Below, piece by piece: positions 17,418 through 25,661 of a stretch of 41,329 nucleotides of DNA. A program made the translations under genes and the position numbers. The notes under the pieces are model-generated. The model did no database searches. It saw only the letters and a list, made by a program, of their open reading frames with translations, and was not told where the DNA came from. Source of the stretch: a bacterium (lineage in GTDB: Bacteria; SZUA-79; Acidulodesulfobacterales; Acidulodesulfobacteraceae); the NCBI GenBank assembly GCA_021809845.1, contig JAJZJW010000017.1, positions 1 through 41,329 of the forward strand. The letters run 5' to 3'. Position 1 is the first letter of the stretch. Each line of letters opens with the position of its first letter.

Positions 17418-17453
17418 CCAGACAGTTTAGCCAGACAGTTTAGATAGACAAAC
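17415..17453 (+). repeat. 13-bp tandem repeat starting at the trpE stop codon
   Basis: TAGCCAGACAGTT occurs twice in perfect tandem (17415-17427, 17428-17440), followed by a degenerate third copy (TAGATAGACAAAC, 17441-17453). The first TAG is the trpE stop, so each copy carries a spare stop codon. It fills most of the 57-base trpE-trpG spacer and looks like slippage expansion. Confidence 0.8.
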
Positions 17454-17474
17454 GAATAATAGGGATTAATTATT

Positions 17475-18071
17475 ATGATATTAGTTATAGATAATTACGA
17501 TTCATTTACTTACAACATAGTGCAGTATGTTGGTGAATTAGGGCATAAGGTAATTGTATACAGAAATGATGAAATCAGCATTGATAATATTAAAAAAATA
17601 AATCCTGATAAAGTTATTATATCGCCTGGTCCTAAGTCGCCATCTGAAGCAGGAATTTCTGTCGAACTAATTAAAAATTTTTATAATAAGCTTCCGATAT
17701 TAGGTGTATGTCTTGGGCATCAGGCAATAGGATATGCATTTGGAGCGGAAATAATCCGAGCTGCAAATATTATGCACGGAAAGGTATCATCTATCAAACA
17801 CGATTCAACGTCCATTTTATTTAAAGATATTCCTGAATCTTTTGATGCAACCAGATATCATTCTCTTATAATAAGTAAAAAACATATTCCAGATATTATA
17901 AATGTTACGGCATATTCAAAAGATGACGATGAAATTATGGCAATTGAACTTAAGGGGTACAATGTATACGGTGTGCAATTTCATCCTGAATCTATATTAA
18001 CTTTTCAAGGGAAAAATATAATTAATAATTTTTTACAATGTGAAGCATATGGAAATAAAAAAAATTATTGA
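17475..18071 (+). CDS. trpG: Anthranilate synthase component II (glutamine amidotransferase)
   Basis: Releases ammonia from glutamine for TrpE. The 198-residue class I amidotransferase starts MILVIDNYDSFTYNIVQYVGELG, has the oxyanion PGPKSPSEAG, nucleophile C79 in GVCLGHQAIGYAFG, and the C-terminal QFHPES with the catalytic His and Glu. It is a stand-alone protein, not fused to TrpD or TrpE. AGGGAT lies about ten bases before the ATG. Its 3' end overlaps trpD by 23-32 bases. A dual role with PabB in folate synthesis is possible in organisms with one trpG. Confidence 0.96.
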   Translation: MILVIDNYDSFTYNIVQYVGELGHKVIVYRNDEISIDNIKKINPDKVIISPGPKSPSEAGISVELIKNFYNKLPILGVCLGHQAIGYAFGAEIIRAANIMHGKVSSIKHDSTSILFKDIPESFDATRYHSLIISKKHIPDIINVTAYSKDDDEIMAIELKGYNVYGVQFHPESILTFQGKNIINNFLQCEAYGNKKNY

Positions 18072-19077
18072 AAAATTAACAAATAGTATTGATTTGACTG
18101 AAGACGAGACTTTTAAAATCTTCAATAAAATATTTCTCGGAGAGCTTACCAACGCCCAAATAGCATCAATTTTAACGGGATTAAAAGCCAAAGGAGAGAC
18201 AGTAGCAGAAATAGTAGGAGCCGCCAAAGCTATGAGGAGCAATGCTGTGCAAGTGGTAATACCGGATAGTATCCAATTTGAACTGGTTGATACGTGCGGA
18301 ACGGGCGGAGACTATAAAAATACTTTTAATGTTTCTACGTGTGCTGCAATTATAGCGGCGGGAGCCGGGGTTAAAATTGCAAAACATGGAAATTATGCAG
18401 TTTCTTCTAAATCGGGGAGCGCTGATGTTCTTCAAGAATTAGGCGTTAATATCAAGGCTGATATAAACACAGTCATAAAATCTATTGAAGAAGCTAATAT
18501 AGGTTTTTTATTTGCGCCAAAGTTTCATGGAGCTATGAAATTTGCGGCTCCGGTCAGAAAAGAATTGGGAATTAAAACAATATTCAATATTTTGGGTCCT
18601 TTGACTAACCCTTTTAATGCTAAAAATCAGGTAATAGGCGTTTACTCAGGAGAAATAGGGAAAAAAATCGCCGGCGCAATAAAATTATTAGGACTTCAAA
18701 GAGTCTATGCCGTGTACGGCAAAGATGGCATAGATGAAGTCAGCTTATCGGATAAGACAACGGTATATGAAATTAATGACGGAATAGAAATTTCCTATGA
18801 AATAGACCCCGAAGACTTAGATTTTAAGCTATGTGACATTAAAGAACTGCAGGCATTTTCCGTTGCCGAAAATGCTGTTATAATTAAAGACATAGTTTCT
18901 GGTAAAAAATCGCCTAAAAGCGATATGGCAATTTTAAATGCAGGCTTTGCAATTAAGGCATCAGGTAAAACAGATGATTTGAAAGAATCCATTGCTTTAG
19001 CGCGGCGCAGCATTGAATCCGGCAATGCAAAAAAAGCTCTTGAAGAATTTATAAAAATATCTAACAGTAAAACTTAA
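18049..19077 (+). CDS. trpD: Anthranilate phosphoribosyltransferase
   Basis: Transfers phosphoribose from PRPP to anthranilate. Motifs: VDTCGTGGDYKNTFNVSTCAAIIAAGAGVKIAKHGNYAVSSKSGSADVLQELGVNI (PRPP and anthranilate sites) and FAPKFHGAMKFAAPVRKELGIKTIFNILGPLTNP. I prefer the ATG at 18049 (342 residues), which gives the usual MEIKKIIEKL start. A GTG at 18040 would add three residues. Either start lies inside trpG, so translation is coupled. A 230-base spacer to trpC follows. Confidence 0.95.
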   Translation: MEIKKIIEKLTNSIDLTEDETFKIFNKIFLGELTNAQIASILTGLKAKGETVAEIVGAAKAMRSNAVQVVIPDSIQFELVDTCGTGGDYKNTFNVSTCAAIIAAGAGVKIAKHGNYAVSSKSGSADVLQELGVNIKADINTVIKSIEEANIGFLFAPKFHGAMKFAAPVRKELGIKTIFNILGPLTNPFNAKNQVIGVYSGEIGKKIAGAIKLLGLQRVYAVYGKDGIDEVSLSDKTTVYEINDGIEISYEIDPEDLDFKLCDIKELQAFSVAENAVIIKDIVSGKKSPKSDMAILNAGFAIKASGKTDDLKESIALARRSIESGNAKKALEEFIKISNSKT

Positions 19078-19307
19078 TAATAATATGCTAACCTTCCGCG
19101 CCGGTTATGTTGTGTTATGTTATGATGCAACACGGCAAAATATTTTTTGGCTTAAATATCTGGTATAAAATATAAAATTACAATTTTTAATTTATTATAA
19201 AGTCCGGTAATAATTGTAAATGTTATATAATATAATATGTAAATGTAGATGTAGAATAAATAATATTAAATTAAACAATATAATAATGAACAGTGTGGGG
19301 TTTACTC
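19078..19307 (+). other. trpD-trpC spacer, possible internal promoter
   Basis: The spacer is unusually long for the middle of a trp operon. It contains a GTTATGTT-type short repeat (19105-19124), an imperfect hairpin with GTTG/CAAC arms (about 19109-19132), and a TATAAT-rich stretch (19222-19237) that could serve as an internal promoter for trpCFBA. No ORF was found. Confidence 0.4.
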
Positions 19308-20138
19308 GTGATATTAGACGAAATTCTAAATAATAAAAGAGCTGAAGTTGAAAAGTTCAAGGAAAGAATAAATATACAAAATTATATAAAAGACGCACGA
19401 GACGTCTTTTTTGAGAGGAGAGATTTTAAAAAAGCTCTAAAACCGCGTTCTAACGGAGAAGCGGTTGCCTTTAAAATTTGCAGCATAATAGCGGAAGTTA
19501 AAAAAGCTTCCCCTTCAAAAGGAATATTTATTTATGATTATAAACCTGAAATTCTTGCAAAAAAGTATGAAAATTCCGGCGTAAGCGCTATTTCAGTTCT
19601 TACAGATAAAAAATTTTTTATGGGTGACCCGAAGGATATTATGAAAGTTAGAAACGCCGTAAAATTGCCTATTTTAAGAAAAGATTTTATAATAGATGAA
19701 ATACAGGTTTTTGAATCAAAAATAATAGGCGCCGATGCAATTCTTTTGATTTTAAAGGCGATTTCAAAAAAAGATTATTTAAATTTTCTCTCTCTTGCAA
19801 AAGAATTGTCGCTAGGTGTGCTTACGGAAATTTCAGATGAATATGAATTGGATACTGCATTAGAATCAGGAGCCGAGATAATAGGAATAAATAACAGAGA
19901 TTTAACCACTTTTAAAACTGACATTTCTAAGACAATGAATCTGGCAAAAAAAATAGCCCCAGGCATTATAGTAGTTGCCGAAAGCGGCATTCATAAACGG
20001 CAGGATATCGAAGTGCTTATTCATCGCGGAATAAACTCTTTTTTAATAGGCGAAGCTCTGGTTATGTCTGAAGATGTAGAATCACAGATTAAAGATTTTT
20101 TAGAACCCTATCCGGTTGATAATTATTCCGATATTTAA
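19308..20138 (+). CDS. trpC: Indole-3-glycerol-phosphate synthase (GTG start)
   Basis: Ring-closes CdRP to indole-3-glycerol phosphate. The GTG at 19308 gives MILDEILNNKRAEVEKFK, the usual TrpC start, with GTGGGG seven bases upstream. An upstream GTG (19293) would add five atypical residues. Length is 276. The (beta/alpha)8 barrel shows IIAEVKKASPSKG (catalytic E63 and K65), LPILRKDFIIDEIQV (catalytic Lys), GINNRDLTTF, and VAESGI. It is not fused to TrpF. Confidence 0.95.
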   Translation: MILDEILNNKRAEVEKFKERINIQNYIKDARDVFFERRDFKKALKPRSNGEAVAFKICSIIAEVKKASPSKGIFIYDYKPEILAKKYENSGVSAISVLTDKKFFMGDPKDIMKVRNAVKLPILRKDFIIDEIQVFESKIIGADAILLILKAISKKDYLNFLSLAKELSLGVLTEISDEYELDTALESGAEIIGINNRDLTTFKTDISKTMNLAKKIAPGIIVVAESGIHKRQDIEVLIHRGINSFLIGEALVMSEDVESQIKDFLEPYPVDNYSDI

Positions 20139-20213
20139 TTGATTTAACAAGCAATATCCACATGTTACGATTATAATATTTATTCAGACGACATTTGAGG
20201 CAGTATAAGGAGT

Positions 20214-20888
20214 ATGGCTATAAAGGTTAAAATATGCGGCATAACAAATTTAGAAGATGCTATTGACGCGGTCGGATTAGGCGCTGATTGCTTAGGTTTT
20301 GTTTTTTATAAAAACTCAAAGAGAAATATTGAAATTGAAAATGCAAAGAAGATAATTGCTCAAATTAACAGCATCAGTTCAAATTCAGAAAAAAATTTTT
20401 TTGAGACTAAAAAAGGTGTTCTAACGGCAGGAATATTTGTTGATGCAGAATTAACCGCTATAGATAAAATAATCCGCGAAACGGGTATTGATATTATACA
20501 GCTTTCAGGCAACGAAACAATTAATTATATCGAAAATTTAAAAAAATATGGCTATGAACGCAATAAAATTGTTAAGGCTATTCACATAAATAACGAATCC
20601 GATATAACCAGGGTTCGTCAATATGAAGCTTTACGCGTTAACATATTACTTGATACTTATGCCGGACAAGGCGTATATGGCGGAACGGGAACTGTTTTTA
20701 ACTGGAATATAATTAAAAGTTTAGATTTATCTGATAAAATTATAGCAGGCGGTGTTTCTCCAGCCAATATAAATTATATAAATAATAATTTGAAACCATA
20801 CGGCGTTGACCTTTCAAGTAAAATAGAAAAATTTCCCGGAAAAAAAGATTACGATAAGATGAAGTTATTATTTGACAATACTAAATAA
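20214..20888 (+). CDS. trpF: Phosphoribosylanthranilate isomerase
   Basis: Isomerises PRA to CdRP, the step before TrpC. The 224-residue barrel protein starts MAIKVKICGITNLEDAIDAVGLGADCLGFVFYKNSKR (catalytic Cys in KICGI), and contains ILLDTYAGQGVYGGTGTVFNW and AGGVSPANI. AAGGAG at 20207-20212 is only one base from the ATG. The more distant GAGG (20197-20200) is the likelier ribosome-binding site. The 75-base spacer before it holds a TATAAT (20172-20177). Confidence 0.96.
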   Translation: MAIKVKICGITNLEDAIDAVGLGADCLGFVFYKNSKRNIEIENAKKIIAQINSISSNSEKNFFETKKGVLTAGIFVDAELTAIDKIIRETGIDIIQLSGNETINYIENLKKYGYERNKIVKAIHINNESDITRVRQYEALRVNILLDTYAGQGVYGGTGTVFNWNIIKSLDLSDKIIAGGVSPANINYINNNLKPYGVDLSSKIEKFPGKKDYDKMKLLFDNTK

Positions 20889-20924
20889 TATGAACAATAT
20901 TCTGATAAAATATTTGGAGATAAA

Positions 20925-22124
20925 ATGAAATATCCAGACAACAAAGGGCATTTTGGGGTATATGGAGGAAGATACATTTCCGAAACCTTAATGCCGGCAA
21001 TATTAGAATTGGAAGAATTTTATAAAAAAATTAAAAACAGTAAAGAGTTTAAAGATGAATTGAGAAGTTATTTAAAAAATTATGCAGGAAGACCAACGCC
21101 GCTCTATTATGCTGCCAGATTATCAAAGCTTTATTCTTCTAATATATATCTTAAAAGAGAGGACTTGAATCATACCGGCTCGCATAAATTAAATAATACA
21201 CTTGGTCAGGCTTTACTTGCCGTCAAAATGGGTAAAAAAAGGATAATAGCGGAAACAGGGGCAGGACAGCACGGGGTTGCTACGGCGACGGTATGTGCTT
21301 TATTTAACATTGAGTGCGAAGTGTTTATGGGTATTAAAGATATTGAACGGCAAAAACAAAACGTGTTAAGAATGGAAGTGCTCGGGGCAAAAGTAACCCC
21401 GGTAAATGCAGGCTCGTCAACATTGAAAGACGCTATGAATGAAGCTATAAGAGATTGGATTACAAATGTGAGAACAACTTATTATATGATAGGCACTGCT
21501 GCGGGAATGCATCCTTATCCTGAAATGGTCAGGGATTTTCAGTCTGTCATAGGAAAAGAAGTTTTAAAAGAGTTAAAGCAGATAGACAAATTTCCAGATA
21601 TTTTAATTGCCTGCATAGGCGGAGGAAGTAATGCTATCGGCTTATTTTATCCTTTTTTAAAATACAAAGAAGTAAAAATGTATGGGGTGGAAGCAGGCGG
21701 ATTTGGTTTGGAAACAGGAAGACATGCCGCATCCATATCAGGGGGAAAGCCGGGAGTCTTGCACGGCAACAAAACCTATTTATTACAGGATGAAGACGGA
21801 AGAATTAAGGAAGCTCATTCAATAGCCGCAGGGTTAGATTATCCCGGAGTAGGACCTGAACACAGTTTTTATGCGGATAAAAAAAGAATAATTTACGATA
21901 CAATAACCGATAAAGAGGCAATAGAAGCATTTAGGCTTTTATGCAGATTGGAAGGGATTATTCCAGCTATAGAGAGCTCACATGCTGTTGCTTACCTTGA
22001 CAAAATTAAAAATGAAATCAAGGATAAAACAGTTATTATAAATCTTTCAGGCAGAGGTGATAAGGATATGGAAACAATAGCAGCCTCTATATCAGAAAGA
22101 AACGGAAAAACAGTATTGCAATAA
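20925..22124 (+). CDS. trpB: Tryptophan synthase beta chain
   Basis: PLP enzyme that condenses indole with serine. The 399-residue protein is of the common TrpB1 type: [18 protein letters not shown], then [25 protein letters not shown] with PLP lysine K88, [15 protein letters not shown], the phosphate-binding GGGSNAIG, and SGRGDKDM near the C-terminus. TTTGGAG lies before the ATG. It pairs with trpA 93 bases downstream; the spacer carries a partial duplication of the trpB 3' end. Confidence 0.97.
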   Translation: MKYPDNKGHFGVYGGRYISETLMPAILELEEFYKKIKNSKEFKDELRSYLKNYAGRPTPLYYAARLSKLYSSNIYLKREDLNHTGSHKLNNTLGQALLAVKMGKKRIIAETGAGQHGVATATVCALFNIECEVFMGIKDIERQKQNVLRMEVLGAKVTPVNAGSSTLKDAMNEAIRDWITNVRTTYYMIGTAAGMHPYPEMVRDFQSVIGKEVLKELKQIDKFPDILIACIGGGSNAIGLFYPFLKYKEVKMYGVEAGGFGLETGRHAASISGGKPGVLHGNKTYLLQDEDGRIKEAHSIAAGLDYPGVGPEHSFYADKKRIIYDTITDKEAIEAFRLLCRLEGIIPAIESSHAVAYLDKIKNEIKDKTVIINLSGRGDKDMETIAASISERNGKTVLQ

Positions 22125-22176
22125 TTAATAATTACAATAATTAATACGGAACAACGGTATTACAATAATTAATAAT
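22102..22176 (+). repeat. Partial tandem duplication of the trpB 3' end
   Basis: The 31 bases 22102-22132, which include the last codons and TAA of trpB, recur at 22146-22176 with 28 of 31 matches. The period is 44 bases. The copied segment lies in the trpB-trpA spacer and carries no ORF. It looks like a local duplication that has begun to diverge. Confidence 0.75.
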
Positions 22177-22217
22177 GATAGTTAAATTTAATTAATAAGA
22201 ACAAGGACTGAAGTAAT

Positions 22218-23027
22218 ATGGTGAATAATATAAATAAAATAGATGAACTCTTTGCAAATTATAAAAAAGCAGGGAAAACTGTATTTATCCCTTTTATTTC
22301 AATTGGCGACCCCGACATGGAAACCTCATTTAACATAGCGAAGGCATTAATATCTAACGGCGCGGATATGATTGAACTGGGATATCCTTTTTCAGACCCT
22401 ATGGCGGACGGCAAAGTTATACAAAAATCGTACGAAAGAGCATTAAAAAACCGCGTAACTATGGCAGATGCTTTTAATTTTGTCGCAAGACTAAAGGAAA
22501 TCTCAGAAACTCCTATAATATTCTTTACTTATTATAATCCTATATTTGCACACAATACTTCAGAATTTGCCGATGGTGCTTCGGCTGCCGGAATAGACGG
22601 TGTTCTTGTCGTTGATTTGCCGCCGGAAGAATCTTGCGAATTAAAGCAATTTATCGACAAAAAAAATATAGACCAAATTTTTTTGTTGGCGCCGACTTCT
22701 AATATGTCGAGAATTAAACTAATTACCTCATATGCAAAAGGTTTTGTATATTATGTCAGCGTTACGGGAGTGACAGGCGCGAGAAAGAGTCTTCCTGCCG
22801 AAATGCGCTCAAAAGTGGAAGAAATAAGAAATATTAAAGATATTCCTGTCGGAATAGGGTTCGGAATATCTAGCCCAGAACAGACCGAAGAAATAAAAAA
22901 TTATGCAGATGCAATTATTATAGGTTCAAAAATCATCCAATTTATTGAAAATAACTTAAATGATAAAAAGAATATTATTAAAAGTATTTCAGAATTTTCT
23001 TGCAGCATCAAATCAAGTCTTATGTAA
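22218..23027 (+). CDS. trpA: Tryptophan synthase alpha chain
   Basis: Cleaves indole-3-glycerol phosphate and channels indole to TrpB. The 269-residue barrel has IPFISIGDPD, MIELGYPFSDPMADG with the catalytic pair E53 and D64, GVLVVDLPPEES, and the phosphate-binding YYVSVTGVTGAR and GIGFGISSPEQ. AAGGA lies 11 bases before the ATG. It is the last gene of the trp operon proper. Confidence 0.97.
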   Translation: MVNNINKIDELFANYKKAGKTVFIPFISIGDPDMETSFNIAKALISNGADMIELGYPFSDPMADGKVIQKSYERALKNRVTMADAFNFVARLKEISETPIIFFTYYNPIFAHNTSEFADGASAAGIDGVLVVDLPPEESCELKQFIDKKNIDQIFLLAPTSNMSRIKLITSYAKGFVYYVSVTGVTGARKSLPAEMRSKVEEIRNIKDIPVGIGFGISSPEQTEEIKNYADAIIIGSKIIQFIENNLNDKKNIIKSISEFSCSIKSSLM

Positions 23028-23129
23028 AAAATTATTAAAAAAATAAGATTAATGCTAAGTCAAAGCGCTAATGGATAAATTTAATAAACTATAAACCAAT
23101 CATTATGTTAGAATATCTAATGTAAATAA

Positions 23130-23135
23130 TATAAT
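23130..23135 (+). promoter_or_regulatory. Possible -10 element of accD
   Basis: TATAAT 16 bases before the accD ATG, with only a poor -35. A transcript from here would have a leader of about ten bases. The surroundings are so AT-rich that chance matches are common. Confidence 0.3.
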
Positions 23136-23151
23136 ATATATTTTATAGAGT

Positions 23152-24006
23152 ATGCATTTATTTAACTTAAAAAAAAACGATAAAGATAAAAAAGATACCA
23201 ATAAACAAGGCGGTATTCCTGAAGGTTTATGGGTTAAATGTCAAGGATGCAGCGAGATTATTTACAAGAAAGAACTTGAAAGAAATCTTGAAGTATGTCC
23301 GAAATGCAATTATCATTTTAGGATAAATTCTGCAAATAGAATCAAGATAATTTTTGATGAAGGCAGTTTTGTTCGTTTGTTTGACGATTTGAAGCCTGAT
23401 GATATTTTAGATTTTAAAGATACAAAAAAATATAAGGACAGATTAAAGGAAGATTATAAAAAAACCGGATTATTCGATGCGGTTGTCGCTGGGTATGGAT
23501 TAATAGAAAAAATAGAAGCGGCTTCTATTATTTTTGATTTTAATTTTATGGGTGGCTCTATGGGCAGAGTTGTGGGAGAAAAAATAACCAGAACGTTCGA
23601 ATATGCCATTGATAAAAAATTGCCTGTCATAATATTTACCTCTTCCGGAGGGGCAAGAATGCAGGAAGGTATTTTTTCTTTAATGCAGATGGCCAGAACC
23701 ATCGCGGTGATTTCAGAGTACGAGAAAACGCGGCTTCCTTATATAGCCGTTTTAACAGACCCCACTACAGGGGGGGTTTCGGCAAGTTTTGCAAGCATAG
23801 GAGATGTTATGATAGCCGAACCTAAAGCTCTGATAGGGTTTGCTGGTCCAAGGGTAATTGAAAAAACCATTCATCAAAATCTTCCTGAAGGTTTTCAAAG
23901 GGCGGAATATCTTTTAGAACACGGTATGATAGATATGATAGTGGAAAGAAAGGATATAAAAAGCACACTTAAAAATCTTTTAACTTTATTAATCAATAAT
24001 AATTAA
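23152..24006 (+). CDS. accD: Acetyl-CoA carboxylase carboxyltransferase subunit beta
   Basis: Together with AccA, transfers CO2 from biotin to acetyl-CoA, making malonyl-CoA for fatty acids. The 284-residue protein has an N-terminal zinc ribbon, C30xxC33 and C49xxC52 ([10 protein letters not shown]...[10 protein letters not shown]), then the crotonase-like fold with [26 protein letters not shown] and [12 protein letters not shown]. Placement between trpA and folC is a common bacterial arrangement. The ATG lacks a clear Shine-Dalgarno (TTATAGAGT). Confidence 0.97.
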   Translation: MHLFNLKKNDKDKKDTNKQGGIPEGLWVKCQGCSEIIYKKELERNLEVCPKCNYHFRINSANRIKIIFDEGSFVRLFDDLKPDDILDFKDTKKYKDRLKEDYKKTGLFDAVVAGYGLIEKIEAASIIFDFNFMGGSMGRVVGEKITRTFEYAIDKKLPVIIFTSSGGARMQEGIFSLMQMARTIAVISEYEKTRLPYIAVLTDPTTGGVSASFASIGDVMIAEPKALIGFAGPRVIEKTIHQNLPEGFQRAEYLLEHGMIDMIVERKDIKSTLKNLLTLLINNN

Positions 24007-24175
24007 CAAGAACGACCGTTATATTTACATTTTTTTTGCATACCGCTGCAGCAGACAAAAACCGACAATTAGATGAACCTAACATTATGACATAACGGTT
24101 ATAGTTTTTATTAAATTCCAAATTTACCAATGAATTTTTCATCACCATAAATAGCATATATAGCACAAAGAGCTA

Positions 24176-24192
24176 TATAATTACTATATAAT
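24176..24192 (+). promoter_or_regulatory. Twin -10 elements upstream of folC
   Basis: Two TATAAT hexamers 11 bases apart (24176-24181, 24187-24192), 31-48 bases before the folC ATG, inside the 217-base accD-folC spacer. The same spacer has an inverted pair ACCGTTAT/ATAACGGT about 70 bases apart (near 24015 and 24094). These suggest folC has its own promoter. Confidence 0.35.
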
Positions 24193-24223
24193 TTTACAAA
24201 ATTAATAAAATTCTGATTGATAA

Positions 24224-25564
24224 ATGATAAATGTCAAAAGAAACAAAGCCGAAATTAATAATATAGGTTCAATTGAAAAATTATATAAAAAGCAAGGTTT
24301 TAAAATGAATTTCGGTTTAAACGGTATCGAAGAACTATTAAAATATGCAAATAATCCGCAGGAGTGTATTAATTTTATCCATATCACCGGCACTAACGGA
24401 AAAGGTTCAGTGAGCAGGTTTATTTATGAAATTTTAAGAGCGCATGATTTAAATGTCGGATTATATACATCGCCGCATCTTTTAAAATTTAATGAACGGA
24501 TAATTGTTGACGATAAACAGATAAGCGACACCGATTTAGAAAGACTAAAAAATTATTTTTTGGCAAGCGGATTTAGGAATAGTTTTTTTGAATTGACCAC
24601 TGCAATATGCTTTAAATATTTTAAAGAAAAGAATGTCGATATTGCCGTTATTGAAGCCGGTCTTGGCGGTATGCTGGATGCTACCAATATTATAAATAAA
24701 CCCTTGTTATCTATAATTACTAATATCTCAATAGACCATTCCGAAATTTTAGGTAATTCATATAAAAAAATAGCCCTTGATAAAGCGGGTATCATTAAAA
24801 GAAATTCTATTTTTATAACAGGTGAAAGAAAAGCTGCCATAAGGGAAATTTTAATAAATGAAGCAATTCATAAAAATACTATGCATTTTTCTACAAGTTT
24901 AATTAAAATAACGCATCAAAAAAATGTATATAATTATTACGGAATTGATAGCTCATTCAAAAATATATTATTGCCTTCTTTCGCATCATATCATAAATAT
25001 AATTTATCGTTAGCGCTGTTATCGATTGAAGTTTTATTTAAATATTATAAAAATAAAATTTATAATAAGGATTTATCCGAAAGTTATATAAAGAAAGGCA
25101 TATCTGATTTTAAAAACGATGGAAGATTTGAAATACTGAATATAAATAATGCGGCAGTTGTTCTTGACGGAGCGCATAATCCTGACGGAATAAAGAATTT
25201 AATCAGTTCTTTAAAAAAGAACTATAAAAAGACTAATTATATATTTGTATTTGGAGTAATGAAAGATAAGGATTATAAAACAATGCTCAGGCGATTGTCG
25301 AATTCTGCCAATACAAATTGTTCGGTTGATATAATATTTTCAAATGTTGGCAATGAAAGGTCGTTCGATGCAAAATTATTAAAAGAATATTCCGACAATT
25401 TAAAATATTTTAATAATTCATATGCTGCATCGAATATTAAAGAAGCCATGAATAAAGCATTTCAGTTATATAATGCGGCAGACAGCAGCAGCCGCAGAGT
25501 AATAGTAGTGTGCGGATCGCTTTATCTCCTCGGAGATTTTAAAGAAAAACAGCTCGGCATGTAA
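24224..25564 (+). CDS. folC: Folylpolyglutamate synthase / dihydrofolate synthase
   Basis: Mur-ligase-family enzyme that adds glutamate to dihydropteroate and folates. The 446-residue product has the P-loop HITGTNGKGSVSRF (GTNGKGS at 56-62), LYTSPHLLKFNERI, EAGLGGMLDATN, ITNISIDHSEILG and the C-terminal VVLDGAHNPDGI. The ATG at 24224 has no Shine-Dalgarno (CTGATTGATAA). A more internal ATG at residue 28 would lose part of the N-terminus, so the first is retained. Confidence 0.95.
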   Translation: MINVKRNKAEINNIGSIEKLYKKQGFKMNFGLNGIEELLKYANNPQECINFIHITGTNGKGSVSRFIYEILRAHDLNVGLYTSPHLLKFNERIIVDDKQISDTDLERLKNYFLASGFRNSFFELTTAICFKYFKEKNVDIAVIEAGLGGMLDATNIINKPLLSIITNISIDHSEILGNSYKKIALDKAGIIKRNSIFITGERKAAIREILINEAIHKNTMHFSTSLIKITHQKNVYNYYGIDSSFKNILLPSFASYHKYNLSLALLSIEVLFKYYKNKIYNKDLSESYIKKGISDFKNDGRFEILNINNAAVVLDGAHNPDGIKNLISSLKKNYKKTNYIFVFGVMKDKDYKTMLRRLSNSANTNCSVDIIFSNVGNERSFDAKLLKEYSDNLKYFNNSYAASNIKEAMNKAFQLYNAADSSSRRVIVVCGSLYLLGDFKEKQLGM

Positions 25565-25661
25565 CTGCTACGGTATTTATTTATAGCTCTATATTATCCG
25601 TTGCAGTATTATTTTTTATTTCTTGCTATTTTTATTTATTTTAACCTATTTAATTTAAATA

